DNA of 64,000 nucleotides from Desnuesiella massiliensis (GTDB lineage: Bacteria > Bacillota > Clostridia > Clostridiales > Clostridiaceae). Positions within the stretch are counted from its first letter, which is position 1. Every line of letters begins with the position of its first letter. Below, piece after piece: positions 42,538 through 50,729 of the stretch. Below the pieces are notes generated by a model that worked only from the letters and a program-made list of their open reading frames with translations, ran no database searches and was not told the DNA's origin. Where the stretch lies: assembly GCF_001403615.1 (NCBI RefSeq), contig NZ_LN879455.1, positions 496,001 to 560,000 on the forward strand. The letters run 5' to 3'. The position numbers were made by a program, and so were the translations under genes.

Positions 42538-43347
42538 ATGTATAAATTAATTGCTGTAGATATGGATGGCACATTACTTAGAGAAGATAAGACTATATCG
42601 GAAGAGACAATAAAAGCTATAAATAGAGCAAAGGCCAAAGGTATAAAAGTAGTGTTAGCTACAGGAAGACCCTTAGAAGGAATTGAGAAATATTTAGAAG
42701 AACTAAATCTTATACGCAAGGAAGACTATGCTTTAACCTATAATGGAGCTATTGTGCAAAACACTTTAACTAAAAAGGTAATTTCAAATAATTTAATAAA
42801 GGGCAGCGATCTTAAATATCTTTATAAACTAAGCAAGGAACTAAAGATTAATATTCATGCCTTTGATAAAAGCGGATGTATAACTCCAGTAATGAGCAAG
42901 TATACAGAACTAGAAGGTACCATTAATAAAATAAATGTAAATCTAGTGGACTTTAATACTATAAAAGAAGAAGAAGATATTATTAAAGTCATGATGGTAG
43001 AAGAGCCAGAAAAATTGGAGGAGGCTATAGCTAAATTACCTAAAGAATTATATGATGAATATACTATAGTAAGAAGTGCTCCATATTTTTTAGAATTTTT
43101 GAATAAACAAGGTAACAAAGGCGAAGGTGTTAGGATGATAGCGCAATACCTTGGTATAAAGCAAGAAGAGGTAATCTGTGTAGGAGACGCAGGCAATGAT
43201 GTGCATATGATTAAATACGCTGGTCTTGGGGTAGCTATGGGAAATGCCTTTGATGAAGTAAAAGAAATAGCGGATTTTATAACTAAAACTAATGAGGAAG
43301 ATGGGGTAGCCCATGTTATAAATAAATTCATATTAAAAGCCAGCTAA
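42538..43347 (+). CDS. Cof-type HAD-IIB family hydrolase
   Basis: A 269-residue cytoplasmic phosphatase of the Cof/YidA group. Motif I is AVDMDGTLLRED (nucleophile Asp 8), motif II is VVLATGRP, motif III/IV is FLNKQGNKGEGV and VICVGDAGNDVHMIKYAGLGVAMGNA with the metal Asp residues. A C2B cap lies between residues 85 and 195. Such enzymes dephosphorylate sugar phosphates or flavin-type cofactors; the true substrate is not readable from sequence. AGGAGGA precedes the ATG. It is a single gene with a strong terminator. Confidence 0.9.
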   Translation: MYKLIAVDMDGTLLREDKTISEETIKAINRAKAKGIKVVLATGRPLEGIEKYLEELNLIRKEDYALTYNGAIVQNTLTKKVISNNLIKGSDLKYLYKLSKELKINIHAFDKSGCITPVMSKYTELEGTINKINVNLVDFNTIKEEEDIIKVMMVEEPEKLEEAIAKLPKELYDEYTIVRSAPYFLEFLNKQGNKGEGVRMIAQYLGIKQEEVICVGDAGNDVHMIKYAGLGVAMGNAFDEVKEIADFITKTNEEDGVAHVINKFILKAS

Positions 43348-43391
43348 AAAAGAATAAATGTATCCCTTAAAGCTATGATAATATTAATACG

Positions 43392-43444
43392 AAAAACTGT
43401 AGACTGTAGTGGAGAAATTACTCCATTACAGTCTACAGTTTTTT
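43392..43444. terminator. Bidirectional terminator between the HAD gene and trpS
   Basis: A long near-perfect stem: AAAAACTGTAGACTGTA (43392-43408) with TACAGTCTACAGTTTTT (43428-43444), extended by TGGAG/CTCCA. T-runs on both strands serve the convergent genes. Confidence 0.92.
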
Positions 43445-43475
43445 AAGACTCTATTTTCAGAGGAAAGATATTTTA

Positions 43476-44480
43476 TTATTTAGATATAGGTATAAGACCT
43501 ATTTTCTTTTGCATCTTTCTTAAAGTTTTCATAGAAACATAATTTGCTTTTTCAGCGCCTTTTTTATAGATTTCTTCTAAATAAGATTTATTTGCCATGA
43601 GTTCTTTCACCTTTGTTTGAATAGGTTCAAGCTCTTTTATTATGGCCTCAGCTACATCAGATTTAAATTGAGCATAGCCCTTACCTTCATAATTTTTTTC
43701 AATTTCTTCTGGGGAAGCCTTAGTAAGAACACTTAATATATTTATTAAGTTTTTAACTCCAGGTTGTTCATCGGAGTATTTTACGATACCTAAGCTATCT
43801 GTAACTGCTCTACTAACTTTTTTTCTTATAACCTCTGGTGGATCCATTATTAAAATATAGCCATTAGGGTTTTCTTCGGACTTAGACATTTTCTTCGAAG
43901 CATCCTGTAAATCCATTATTTTTGCACCTTCAGTAGGTATATAAGCATCAGGAATCACAAAGGTTGGGCTGTAAATATTATTAAATCTTTCTGCTATATC
44001 TCTTGCTATTTCTAGATGTTGTTTTTGATCTTTACCTACGGGCACTAGATCCGCATTGTATATTAGTATATCCGCTGCCATGAGTACAGGATAATTAAAT
44101 AATCCAGCACTTATGGAGTCTCCTAGCTTTTGAGATTTATCCTTATATTGAGTCATTCTGCTTAATTCACCCATATAGGTATAGCAATTTAACAACCAAG
44201 CAGCTTCAGAATGGACTGGCACATGAGATTGTATGAAAAGGGTATTTTTATCAGGATCTATGCCTGAAGCAATGTAGATTGATAATATCTCTAGAGTCCT
44301 TTGTCTTAAATCCTTTGGCTCTTGTCTAACGGTTATAGCATGAAGATCCACAACGCAAAAATAACAATCATACTCATCCTGTAGCTTAACCCAGTTCTTT
44401 ATGGCACCTATATAATTACCTAAGGTTAAGTCACCAGAAGGCTTGATTCCACTAAAAATTACCTTTCTTTTTTCTTCCAT
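43476..44480 (-). CDS. trpS: Tryptophan--tRNA ligase
   Basis: A 334-residue class I synthetase charging tRNA-Trp. The HIGH-like box is SGIKPSGDLTLGNYIGA, the KMSKS box is KKMSKSEEN, and LLNCYTYMGELSRMTQYKDKS plus PVLMAADILIYNADLVPVGKDQKQH line the active site, as in bacterial TrpRS. ATG 44480 was chosen because AGGAG lies 8 bases upstream; GTG 44489 overlaps that site. A complete Trp T-box with UGG specifier lies in the leader, so expression rises when uncharged tRNA-Trp accumulates. Confidence 0.97.
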   Translation of the reverse strand: MEEKRKVIFSGIKPSGDLTLGNYIGAIKNWVKLQDEYDCYFCVVDLHAITVRQEPKDLRQRTLEILSIYIASGIDPDKNTLFIQSHVPVHSEAAWLLNCYTYMGELSRMTQYKDKSQKLGDSISAGLFNYPVLMAADILIYNADLVPVGKDQKQHLEIARDIAERFNNIYSPTFVIPDAYIPTEGAKIMDLQDASKKMSKSEENPNGYILIMDPPEVIRKKVSRAVTDSLGIVKYSDEQPGVKNLINILSVLTKASPEEIEKNYEGKGYAQFKSDVAEAIIKELEPIQTKVKELMANKSYLEEIYKKGAEKANYVSMKTLRKMQKKIGLIPISK

Positions 44481-44540
44481 AAAATTCACTCCTTTATTTT
44501 ATAATTACATTTAAAAATACATTGTATATTTTAAAATAAA

Positions 44541-44785
44541 AAACGCCCTATGAATAAACATAGGGCGTGATATTACGCGGTACCACCTATTTCGAGATAT
44601 AAAAACAAATCTCCTCATTAAGATACTAACATATCCTACCTTTGTAACGTAAGGTTTACGGCAAAGACTACTAATTCATTCATCCTGCATCTCAGAGACC
44701 CATTCGGCTTATCCATGATTACTGTAATTCCACCACCTACAGCTCTCTTTAAATCTGGGAATAAACTTACTTACTTCTCATCAAA
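44541..44785 (-). ncRNA. T-box riboswitch, Trp specifier, controlling trpS
   Basis: Reading the minus strand, the leader has GATGAGAAGTAAG, AGAGAGCTG and GGTGGTGG-like stem I pieces, a specifier loop with TGG at 44713-44715 (ATCATGGATAAG), the T-box AGGTGGTACCGCG (44576-44588), and a terminator with arms CATAGGGCGT/ACGCCCTATG (44543-44568) and a T-run. Uncharged tRNA-Trp should pair at UGG and, through UGGN, with the T-box, favouring the antiterminator. Confidence 0.95.
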
Positions 44786-44854
44786 GATTTTAACATTTAT
44801 GTTACTTATATAATATTACTTAAGGAGATATATGTCAATAATATTTAAAAAATT

Positions 44855-45010
44855 CTACATGGTTTTTCTTCTGCCAAAGATAGCATCAATGACAAATATA
44901 ATTGCTGCGGCCACTAAAAGTAGATTTATAAGGCCCCCTCCAATTCTAAATATTAAACCTATTAGCCAAAATAGAACTACTATGCCACCTAACCATCTCA
45001 AAAATGTCAT
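44855..45010 (-). CDS. Lmo0937-like small membrane protein
   Basis: A 51-residue protein of two hydrophobic helices: MTFLRWLGGIVVLFWLIGLI and GGGLINLLLVAAAIIFVIDAI, with the basic ending FGRRKTM. The pattern W-L…G-(G)-L-I-x-L-L-L-V-x-A-x-I matches the widespread small membrane family named after Listeria lmo0937, of unknown function and often stress-linked. AGAGGAGGTGAT precedes the ATG. It is too short for typical ORF cut-offs, and a plus-strand frame across it (44832-45014) is a shadow. Confidence 0.82.
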   Translation of the reverse strand: MTFLRWLGGIVVLFWLIGLIFRIGGGLINLLLVAAAIIFVIDAIFGRRKTM

Positions 45011-45040
45011 ATAAAATCACCTCCTCTGATTATATTATTT

Positions 45041-45112
45041 GCAAAATTATAATTATTAATGTATTAGATAATTCGAGAAGCGTATCGATACATTTTACAT
45101 TATAATTTTTGC
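45041..45112. repeat. Long inverted repeat between the small membrane gene and the ECF S gene
   Basis: GCAAAATTATAAT (45041-45053) and ATTATAATTTTTGC (45099-45112) pair with one bulge across about 45 bases, with TTCGAGAAGCGTATCGAT in the middle. It fills the divergent promoter region and could be a shared operator, or just AT-rich symmetry. Confidence 0.35.
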
Positions 45113-45168
45113 TTAATATAATAAAATTATAAGGTATAGATTTATTTTGGATTAGGGGGACTTAAAAA

Positions 45169-45720
45169 ATGGAAGAAAAAAAAGTACTAGTTTCTAGGTC
45201 TATAAGATTAGTGAGTATTATTCAAGTAGCAGTAATGGCAGCCATGGTATTTGTGGCTACATCTGTAATTCATATACCCTCTTATAATGGGGTAATACAT
45301 GCTGGCGATAGTATGGTATTTGTGGCAGCCTATTTTTTAGGAAGGAAGAAAGGTATGGTAGCTTCAGCTTTAGGTATGTGTTTATTTGATATAGTACATG
45401 GATACTTGTTATGGGCACCATTTACTTTAATAATAAAAGGAGTTATGGCCTTTATAGCAGCCTATATAATTTATAAAGGAAATAAATATAGCATAATAAG
45501 AAATGGAATATCCTTTGTGATTTCAGGGATTTTTATGATAGCTGCATACTTTATATCAGGAGCTTTTATAAAGCTAGTATTTAGTAACAAAGCACTTAGT
45601 TTTAAACAAGCGTTGATAATTTCTTCCTATGATATACCTAGTAATATACTACAGGTAGTAGCAGGGATAGCTATAGCAATACCTTTAATACATGCTTTAA
45701 AAAATGTTATAAAAAAGTAA
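45169..45720 (+). CDS. ECF transporter S component, substrate unknown
   Basis: A 183-residue integral membrane protein with six hydrophobic segments. It has the S-component pattern HAGDSMVFVAAYFLGRKKGMVASALGMCLFDIVHGY, in which the AxxxA-type helix 1 (VAVMAAMVFVATSV) would contact the EcfT scaffold. It would bind a vitamin or related small molecule and share an EcfAA'T energising module encoded elsewhere. No riboswitch I know lies in the 158-base leader, so the ligand cannot be predicted. TTAGGGGGA precedes the ATG. Confidence 0.82.
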   Translation: MEEKKVLVSRSIRLVSIIQVAVMAAMVFVATSVIHIPSYNGVIHAGDSMVFVAAYFLGRKKGMVASALGMCLFDIVHGYLLWAPFTLIIKGVMAFIAAYIIYKGNKYSIIRNGISFVISGIFMIAAYFISGAFIKLVFSNKALSFKQALIISSYDIPSNILQVVAGIAIAIPLIHALKNVIKK

Positions 45721-45748
45721 CACATATCAAATTTTAAATAATAAAATT

Positions 45749-45782
45749 AAATCCCTTAGGAAGTAGTCCTAAGGGATTTTTT
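45749..45782. terminator. Bidirectional terminator between the ECF S gene and the zinc-ribbon gene
   Basis: AAATCCCTTAGGA and TCCTAAGGGATTT pair perfectly around AGTAG, followed by a T-run on each strand. Confidence 0.92.
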
Positions 45783-45792
45783 AAGAGAAAAA

Positions 45793-45957
45793 TTATCTTC
45801 TTTCTCTGTTGTTCTTTTCAGCTTTTCTAGCTTTTCTGCACTCTGGGCATCTTACTGGATCGTTTTCAAATCCTTTTTCTTTAAAGAATTCTTGCTCACC
45901 AACAGTGAAAACGAATTCCTTTCCACAGTCTTTACATACAATGTTTCTGTCTTGCAT
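45793..45957 (-). CDS. Small zinc-ribbon protein
   Basis: A 54-residue protein, MQDRNIVCKDCGKEFVFTVG at the N-terminus, then EQEFFKEKGFENDPVRCPEC and a basic tail RKARKAEKNNRERR. Two CxxC pairs (VCKDCG and RCPECR) form a zinc ribbon, and the FVFTVGEQEFF segment is typical of the zinc-ribbon domain proteins common in clostridia. The basic tail suggests nucleic acid or ribosome binding; the function is unknown. AAGGAGGTTCAATT precedes the ATG. Too short for usual ORF thresholds. Confidence 0.88.
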   Translation of the reverse strand: MQDRNIVCKDCGKEFVFTVGEQEFFKEKGFENDPVRCPECRKARKAEKNNRERR

Positions 45958-46117
45958 AATTGAACCTCCTTAAAATCATAGGGATAATTCTCTTGGTTTA
46001 CTTCTTCCTATGATTAAGAAGGAAGGACCAGTACCACAGAAAAATTATTACCCATCTACTAAAATTTTGAGCTTAGCTCTAAAATTATTATAACATAATT
46101 TTGCATTATTTCAACAT

Positions 46118-47200
46118 CTATTTGTTAGGTTGATTAAGTGCTCTTAGCCTAACGATAGCAACGATTATCAAGGGTATAAGTATATAGTTAAAGAAGCTTA
46201 TATATAGGTAATAGTTTAAGTTTTTAAACAAAACTAAATTGTTTTTTGCTACTAGAAAAGATAGGGCAAAAACTATGGTTGATACTATATAAACTATGGA
46301 GTTCTTGTAGTCTATAAAAATCTCTCTTAGAAATAAAAGTAAGATATAAAAACTCATTATATATTTAACAAACCATCCTCCTACCATTTGGAGCATTACA
46401 AAAAATTCTCCGCTTTCCAAAAATCCAAAGTAATTTATGAGTTGAGTTTGAATTAGTTTAGGGTAGAAAATAGTAGAGGCTCTTGCATCTCCAAAACTGC
46501 TTATGACACCCATTATAGAAACTATCTCCATTTGTATTACTATTATAACTGCAATTATTGAATGTTTTTTCAAATGAGTTTTATCATTAATAAATTTTAA
46601 ATAAGGTAAGCTTATAGCTATACTTCCGTAACCACCTAAAACTTTTATTAAAGTTGTAATATGAGATATATTAATGCCCTCTGGAAATATCGGAAATAGG
46701 AGTTTGTACTGTTTATATTTTGCTGAAAGTATAGATAGATTAATTCCAGCTAGAAAAATAAAGATTAGTCCTATTAGGCTACAGATTTTTATTGCATTTA
46801 GATTTTTTGTTAAGGTATAGATAGCAGGTACAATGAATAACAATTGTAAATACCATATAGGAGTTTCTATGAACATATTTGTATGCATACTATTAGCTTC
46901 CAAGGCTGAAGATTCTACAACACTTAAAAATATATTAAAATAAAAAAACGAAATAAAAAAAACACCCAAATATTTTCCAAGAGCTTTACGATAAATTTCT
47001 GTTATATCGTATATGTTTAGTCTTTTACAAGTATTTATAATGCTTATATAATAAAAAAATAATAATATTGAAGCTAAAATAAATATGACCCAAGTCTCTC
47101 TACCACCACTTTGGATTAATAAGGAGGGGTAAGTCTTTAGAGTTACTATGGATGTTCCAAATATAAAAAACATAAAATGTTTTGTAGATAATTTATCCAT
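46118..47200 (-). CDS. gerB: Spore germination permease, GerAB/GerBB family
   Basis: A 360-residue protein with about ten transmembrane helices, of the amino acid permease-like GerXB family in the inner spore membrane. The start KLSTKHFMFFIFGTSIVTLKTYPSL, the ETPIWYLQLLFIVPAI segment and the C-terminal FNYILIPLIIVAIVRLRA are typical. It should sense germinants together with GerXA and GerXC. AAAGGAGATCTC precedes the ATG. Unusually it is transcribed away from gerA and gerC, with 98 bases between the starts. Confidence 0.9.
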   Translation of the reverse strand: MDKLSTKHFMFFIFGTSIVTLKTYPSLLIQSGGRETWVIFILASILLFFYYISIINTCKRLNIYDITEIYRKALGKYLGVFFISFFYFNIFLSVVESSALEANSMHTNMFIETPIWYLQLLFIVPAIYTLTKNLNAIKICSLIGLIFIFLAGINLSILSAKYKQYKLLFPIFPEGINISHITTLIKVLGGYGSIAISLPYLKFINDKTHLKKHSIIAVIIVIQMEIVSIMGVISSFGDARASTIFYPKLIQTQLINYFGFLESGEFFVMLQMVGGWFVKYIMSFYILLLFLREIFIDYKNSIVYIVSTIVFALSFLVAKNNLVLFKNLNYYLYISFFNYILIPLIIVAIVRLRALNQPNK

Positions 47201-47298
47201 ATTGAGATCTCCTTTTAATATATATCAATTTAGATTATTGACTAAAAATATGAATATTAAACTTATGTGCTGAAAATAATAATCTTAGGTGATTATTT

Positions 47299-48705
47299 AT
47301 GGAAGAAGCTTTGAATTATATAAGAGAAGTATTTAAGGATAATGTAGATGTTAAGTATAGAGAAATAAAAAATATGCATTTAATATTAACCTTAATTTTT
47401 ATTGATAATTTATGCGATTCTAAATTTATAAGCGAATATATAGTAGAACCATTAGAAAAGATTGAAAATGATAACTGCAGTATGGAAGGTATTAGAAGTA
47501 AAATACTAAAAGCTAATATTGTAGAGTATGTTAAGGATAATCAAGATGCTATAATGCATATATTGTCTGGAGATGTAGTGATTTTATCCAATAAGTATAG
47601 TGAGATATTGTATTGCGAGGCTAAGGGTTTTGTTAAAAGAAGTGTGACTATTCCCATAACTCAATCTGTTATAAAAGGACCTAGAGAAGGCTTTACAGAA
47701 TCCTTTGTTGATAATATATCCTTACTGCGTAGAAAAATTAAAAATCCTGATTTAAAGTTTGAAAGTATGGTTATAGGAAAAAAATCTAATACTACTGTGG
47801 TACTTGGGTATATAAAAGATGTGGCACCCGGAAAATTAATTAGCGATACAAGAGAGAAGCTTTCGAGCATGGAAGAAGAGTTTATTTTAGATACTAATTA
47901 TATAGAAGAAAAATTAAGACATAAAAAAACTCTTTTTGATACCATAGGTTATAGTGAGAAGCCTGATGAAGTTGCCTCGAAATTAATGGAAGGAAGAATT
48001 GCTGTTATAGTAGATGGAACACCTTTTGTACTCACTGTACCATTTTTCTTCATAGAAAATTTCCATATGCTTGATGATTATTATATTAATGGATATTTTA
48101 GCAATATCACAAGAATATTAAGGTGGGTGGCTTTCTTCATAGCTACATTTTTGCCAGGTCTTTATGTAGCTATTGTAACCCATCATTTTTCACTGATACC
48201 CTCTGTTTTTGTATTCAGATTAGCTGTTTCAAGAGCAGGAGTACCTTTTCCTACAGTAATTGAAGTAATAATGATGATGGTATTTTTCCAACTGATTAAA
48301 GAAGCAGGAGTAAGATTGCCGCAGCCTATTGGTCAGGCTATGAGCATAGTAGGAGCCCTTATATTAGGAGATGCTGCAGTGGGTGCAGGATTAGCGTCAC
48401 AAATAACCATATTGATAGTAGCATTGAGCACCATATCTTATTTTTTAATACCCAAAATTTATGGAGCAGTTTCTCTATGGGCAGTGGCACTAGTAATTTT
48501 CGGGGCATTGCTAGGGTTACCAGGTTTTTATATAGGCTTTTTTATGCTGATTTCTCATTTATCTAGCTTAGAAAGCTCTGGTTATGCTTATTTGTACCCT
48601 CTAGGCTCGTTACGAACATTAAAGTATAAAGATGTAGTCATAAGATTTTCTCTAAATAGTATTTCCAAGAATCTATTTAAGACACAAGATAAAAGAAAAA
48701 GGTGA
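47299..48705 (+). CDS. gerA: Spore germination protein, GerAA family
   Basis: A 468-residue A-subunit of a GerA-type germinant receptor. The N-terminal 240 residues are cytoplasmic or soluble (the LIFIDNLCDSKFISEYIVEPL and GDVVILSNKYSEILYCEAKGF segments). YRKGPREGF-like VIKGPREGFTESFVDNISLLRRKI is the family hallmark. About five membrane helices follow (ATFLPGLYVAIVTHH, VIEVIMMMVFFQLIKEAGVRLPQPIGQAMSIVGALILGDAAV). Members assemble into a germinant-gated channel. GTGATTATTTATGG start with AGGTG upstream; gerC follows 6 bases later. Confidence 0.95.
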   Translation: MEEALNYIREVFKDNVDVKYREIKNMHLILTLIFIDNLCDSKFISEYIVEPLEKIENDNCSMEGIRSKILKANIVEYVKDNQDAIMHILSGDVVILSNKYSEILYCEAKGFVKRSVTIPITQSVIKGPREGFTESFVDNISLLRRKIKNPDLKFESMVIGKKSNTTVVLGYIKDVAPGKLISDTREKLSSMEEEFILDTNYIEEKLRHKKTLFDTIGYSEKPDEVASKLMEGRIAVIVDGTPFVLTVPFFFIENFHMLDDYYINGYFSNITRILRWVAFFIATFLPGLYVAIVTHHFSLIPSVFVFRLAVSRAGVPFPTVIEVIMMMVFFQLIKEAGVRLPQPIGQAMSIVGALILGDAAVGAGLASQITILIVALSTISYFLIPKIYGAVSLWAVALVIFGALLGLPGFYIGFFMLISHLSSLESSGYAYLYPLGSLRTLKYKDVVIRFSLNSISKNLFKTQDKRKR

Positions 48706-48711
48706 TGACCT

Positions 48712-49833
48712 ATGAGTAAATTTAAGAAAGTATTTAGCTTTTTTATTATAGTAATATTCTCCTTAAGCTTTTATGGATGTTTTAGTTACAGAGATATAAA
48801 TAAAATAGTTTTTGTCACCTCCGTGCTTTATGATGTAGATAACGATGGGAAAGTCGTAACATATTTGGAATGTTTTAAACCTTACCGAAGTAGCTCTTCT
48901 GCTTCAGAAAAAGGTCAAAGACTGATTTTTAGAGGCATAGGAAAGACAGCTTTAGAAGCAAGTAGAGATATAAATTTATCCTCTAGTTATATCATTAATT
49001 ACACTCAAAATAAGGCCATAATTTTTACGAGCAAGGTTGCAGAATACGGATTAACCAATTATGTAGATTTTATAAACAGAGATCAAGAATTGATAGTACG
49101 CCCAAATGTTTATGTATTTTTTGGTGATCCAGAAAAATTAATGAAGCTGAAAATTAAAGATGAGGAGTATATAGGCTTAAATTTAAACTTTTTAATTGAG
49201 AACATAGGGGTTTCCTCTAGAGCACTAAAATCCACACTAAATGATTATTTAGTAAAAAGAAAATCAGGAAGCAAGATTGCTGTGTTGACTGCAATTGAAA
49301 TAAAAAAGCAAGATGTGGAAGAAAGACTTACTATATCTGGAGGAGCTATATTACAAAATGATAAAATGGTAGAGAGAATAAATGTAGCTCAGGGTCAGGC
49401 TTATAATTTCTTAACAAATAAGGTGAGGAAAGGAACCTTGGAGATTACAAATCCAGATAATCCAGAAAAGTTTGTGACTTTAGAGATATTAAAAAATATT
49501 ACTAAGACTGAAATCCATTATGATGGTAAAAATATAAATTTAGTCAAAAAGATATATGTTAAAACCAGCATAGCAGAGGCACAAGGTGATTTATCTTTTA
49601 ATAGTACTAATTTTCAAAAGCTGCAAAAAAGTGCTGAGGCTAATATAAAAAAATATACGGAGATTATCTTTGATGAATTTAAGAAAAAAGAATTAGATAT
49701 ATTTGAAATAAAAGAAGATTTTTATAGAAAATATCCTAAAGTTAAAATTAATAATCCTATAGACATAACAAACTTAAAAATAGAACCTCAGGTATATATA
49801 GAAGGGTCAAGTAATATAAACAATGCTACATAA
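48712..49833 (+). CDS. gerC: Spore germination lipoprotein, GerAC family
   Basis: A 373-residue lipoprotein subunit of the germinant receptor. The signal peptide ends in the lipobox LSFYGC with the lipidated Cys at residue 23. The Ger(x)C fold follows: YRDINKIVFVTSVLYDVDNDG, the long FRGIGKTALEASRDINLSSS, DQELIVRPNVYVFFGDPEKLMKL and the C-terminal KKYTEIIFDEFKKKELDIFEI. AAAAAGGTGATGAC precedes the ATG. It is 6 bases from gerA, so the two are co-translated, while gerB is divergent. Confidence 0.94.
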   Translation: MSKFKKVFSFFIIVIFSLSFYGCFSYRDINKIVFVTSVLYDVDNDGKVVTYLECFKPYRSSSSASEKGQRLIFRGIGKTALEASRDINLSSSYIINYTQNKAIIFTSKVAEYGLTNYVDFINRDQELIVRPNVYVFFGDPEKLMKLKIKDEEYIGLNLNFLIENIGVSSRALKSTLNDYLVKRKSGSKIAVLTAIEIKKQDVEERLTISGGAILQNDKMVERINVAQGQAYNFLTNKVRKGTLEITNPDNPEKFVTLEILKNITKTEIHYDGKNINLVKKIYVKTSIAEAQGDLSFNSTNFQKLQKSAEANIKKYTEIIFDEFKKKELDIFEIKEDFYRKYPKVKINNPIDITNLKIEPQVYIEGSSNINNAT

Positions 49834-49954
49834 AATATATTAGAACTCTTGCAATATATATATAAATTTTATTAAATAGTTGATATGATTGTGAAAATAA
49901 ATTAAACTATATTTGTATATTTGTTACAATTAATTATAGGAGGAGAAGCTACAT

Positions 49955-50446
49955 ATGGCAAGTTCATATTCTTTCGACGTGGTATCCCAAGTGGATATGC
50001 AAGAAGTAGATAATGCTATTAATCAAGCATTAAAGGAAATTAATCAAAGGTACGATTTTAAAAACAGTAAAGTAGAAATAGAACTAGGAGAAGAAGAGAT
50101 AAAATTATTGGCAGATGATGAATTTAAAATGGATGCAGTTATTGACATTCTAAAAGCTAAATTAATAAAAAGAGGTGTTTCTCCAAAGGCTCTAGATCTA
50201 GGAAAAATTGAGAAAGCTAGCATGGGTAGTGTTAGACAGATAGCAAAAATAGTAAAAGGAATATCCAAAGAGAAAGCAAAAGAAATAGTACAAGAGATAA
50301 AAAGTAGCAAGATAAAAGTTCAGGCTCAGATAATGGAGAATCAACTAAGAATTTCTGGAAAAGATAAAGACGATTTGCAAGCAGCTATTGCTCTTCTAAA
50401 AGGCAAGGATTTTGGAATAGAATTGCAATTTACTAACTATAGATAA
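49955..50446 (+). CDS. YajQ family (proposed cyclic di-GMP-binding) protein
   Basis: A 163-residue cytoplasmic protein with two ferredoxin-like halves. FDVVSQVDMQEVDNAINQALKEINQRYDFK is the family signature. It continues with SPKALDLGKIEKASMGSVRQIAKIVKGI and KIKVQAQIMENQLRISGKDKDDLQAAIALLK. Homologues have been reported to bind c-di-GMP and act with transcription factors, and earlier work suggested nucleic acid binding. AGGAGGAGAAGC precedes the ATG. A GAF-GGDEF cyclase starts 283 bases downstream; the gap shows no recognisable feature. Confidence 0.93.
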   Translation: MASSYSFDVVSQVDMQEVDNAINQALKEINQRYDFKNSKVEIELGEEEIKLLADDEFKMDAVIDILKAKLIKRGVSPKALDLGKIEKASMGSVRQIAKIVKGISKEKAKEIVQEIKSSKIKVQAQIMENQLRISGKDKDDLQAAIALLKGKDFGIELQFTNYR

Positions 50447-50729
50447 TTCAATTTAGCATTTTAGTAATTTAAATATAAAATTAAACACTTCACCGTAAGA
50501 TAATGAACTTTAACCATAATTGCCTTGAATTAGAAATATATTTATTATACTATAATATCATCCCTATAAATATTATCTAATTTTAAACATCTTTAAAAGA
50601 ATAATTAGTCAATGTATTTGTTGTTTGATTGGTTATTTTTATTATATGCCTTATGTTAAAGCTCGTTATCTTATTTTGCTTTCCCATACTTAGCGTATCT
50701 TTAATTCCAAATAATCAGGAGAGAGAATT

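Noticed and set aside
44832..45014. Plus-strand frame of 60 residues
   Set aside because: It has no ribosome site and lies antisense to the Lmo0937-like gene, which has AGGAGGTGAT and a family-like sequence.
50447..50729. A c-di-GMP riboswitch before the GAF-GGDEF gene
   Set aside because: None of the GEMM aptamer landmarks are present; only AT-rich sequence and a short ATAC/GTAT symmetry.
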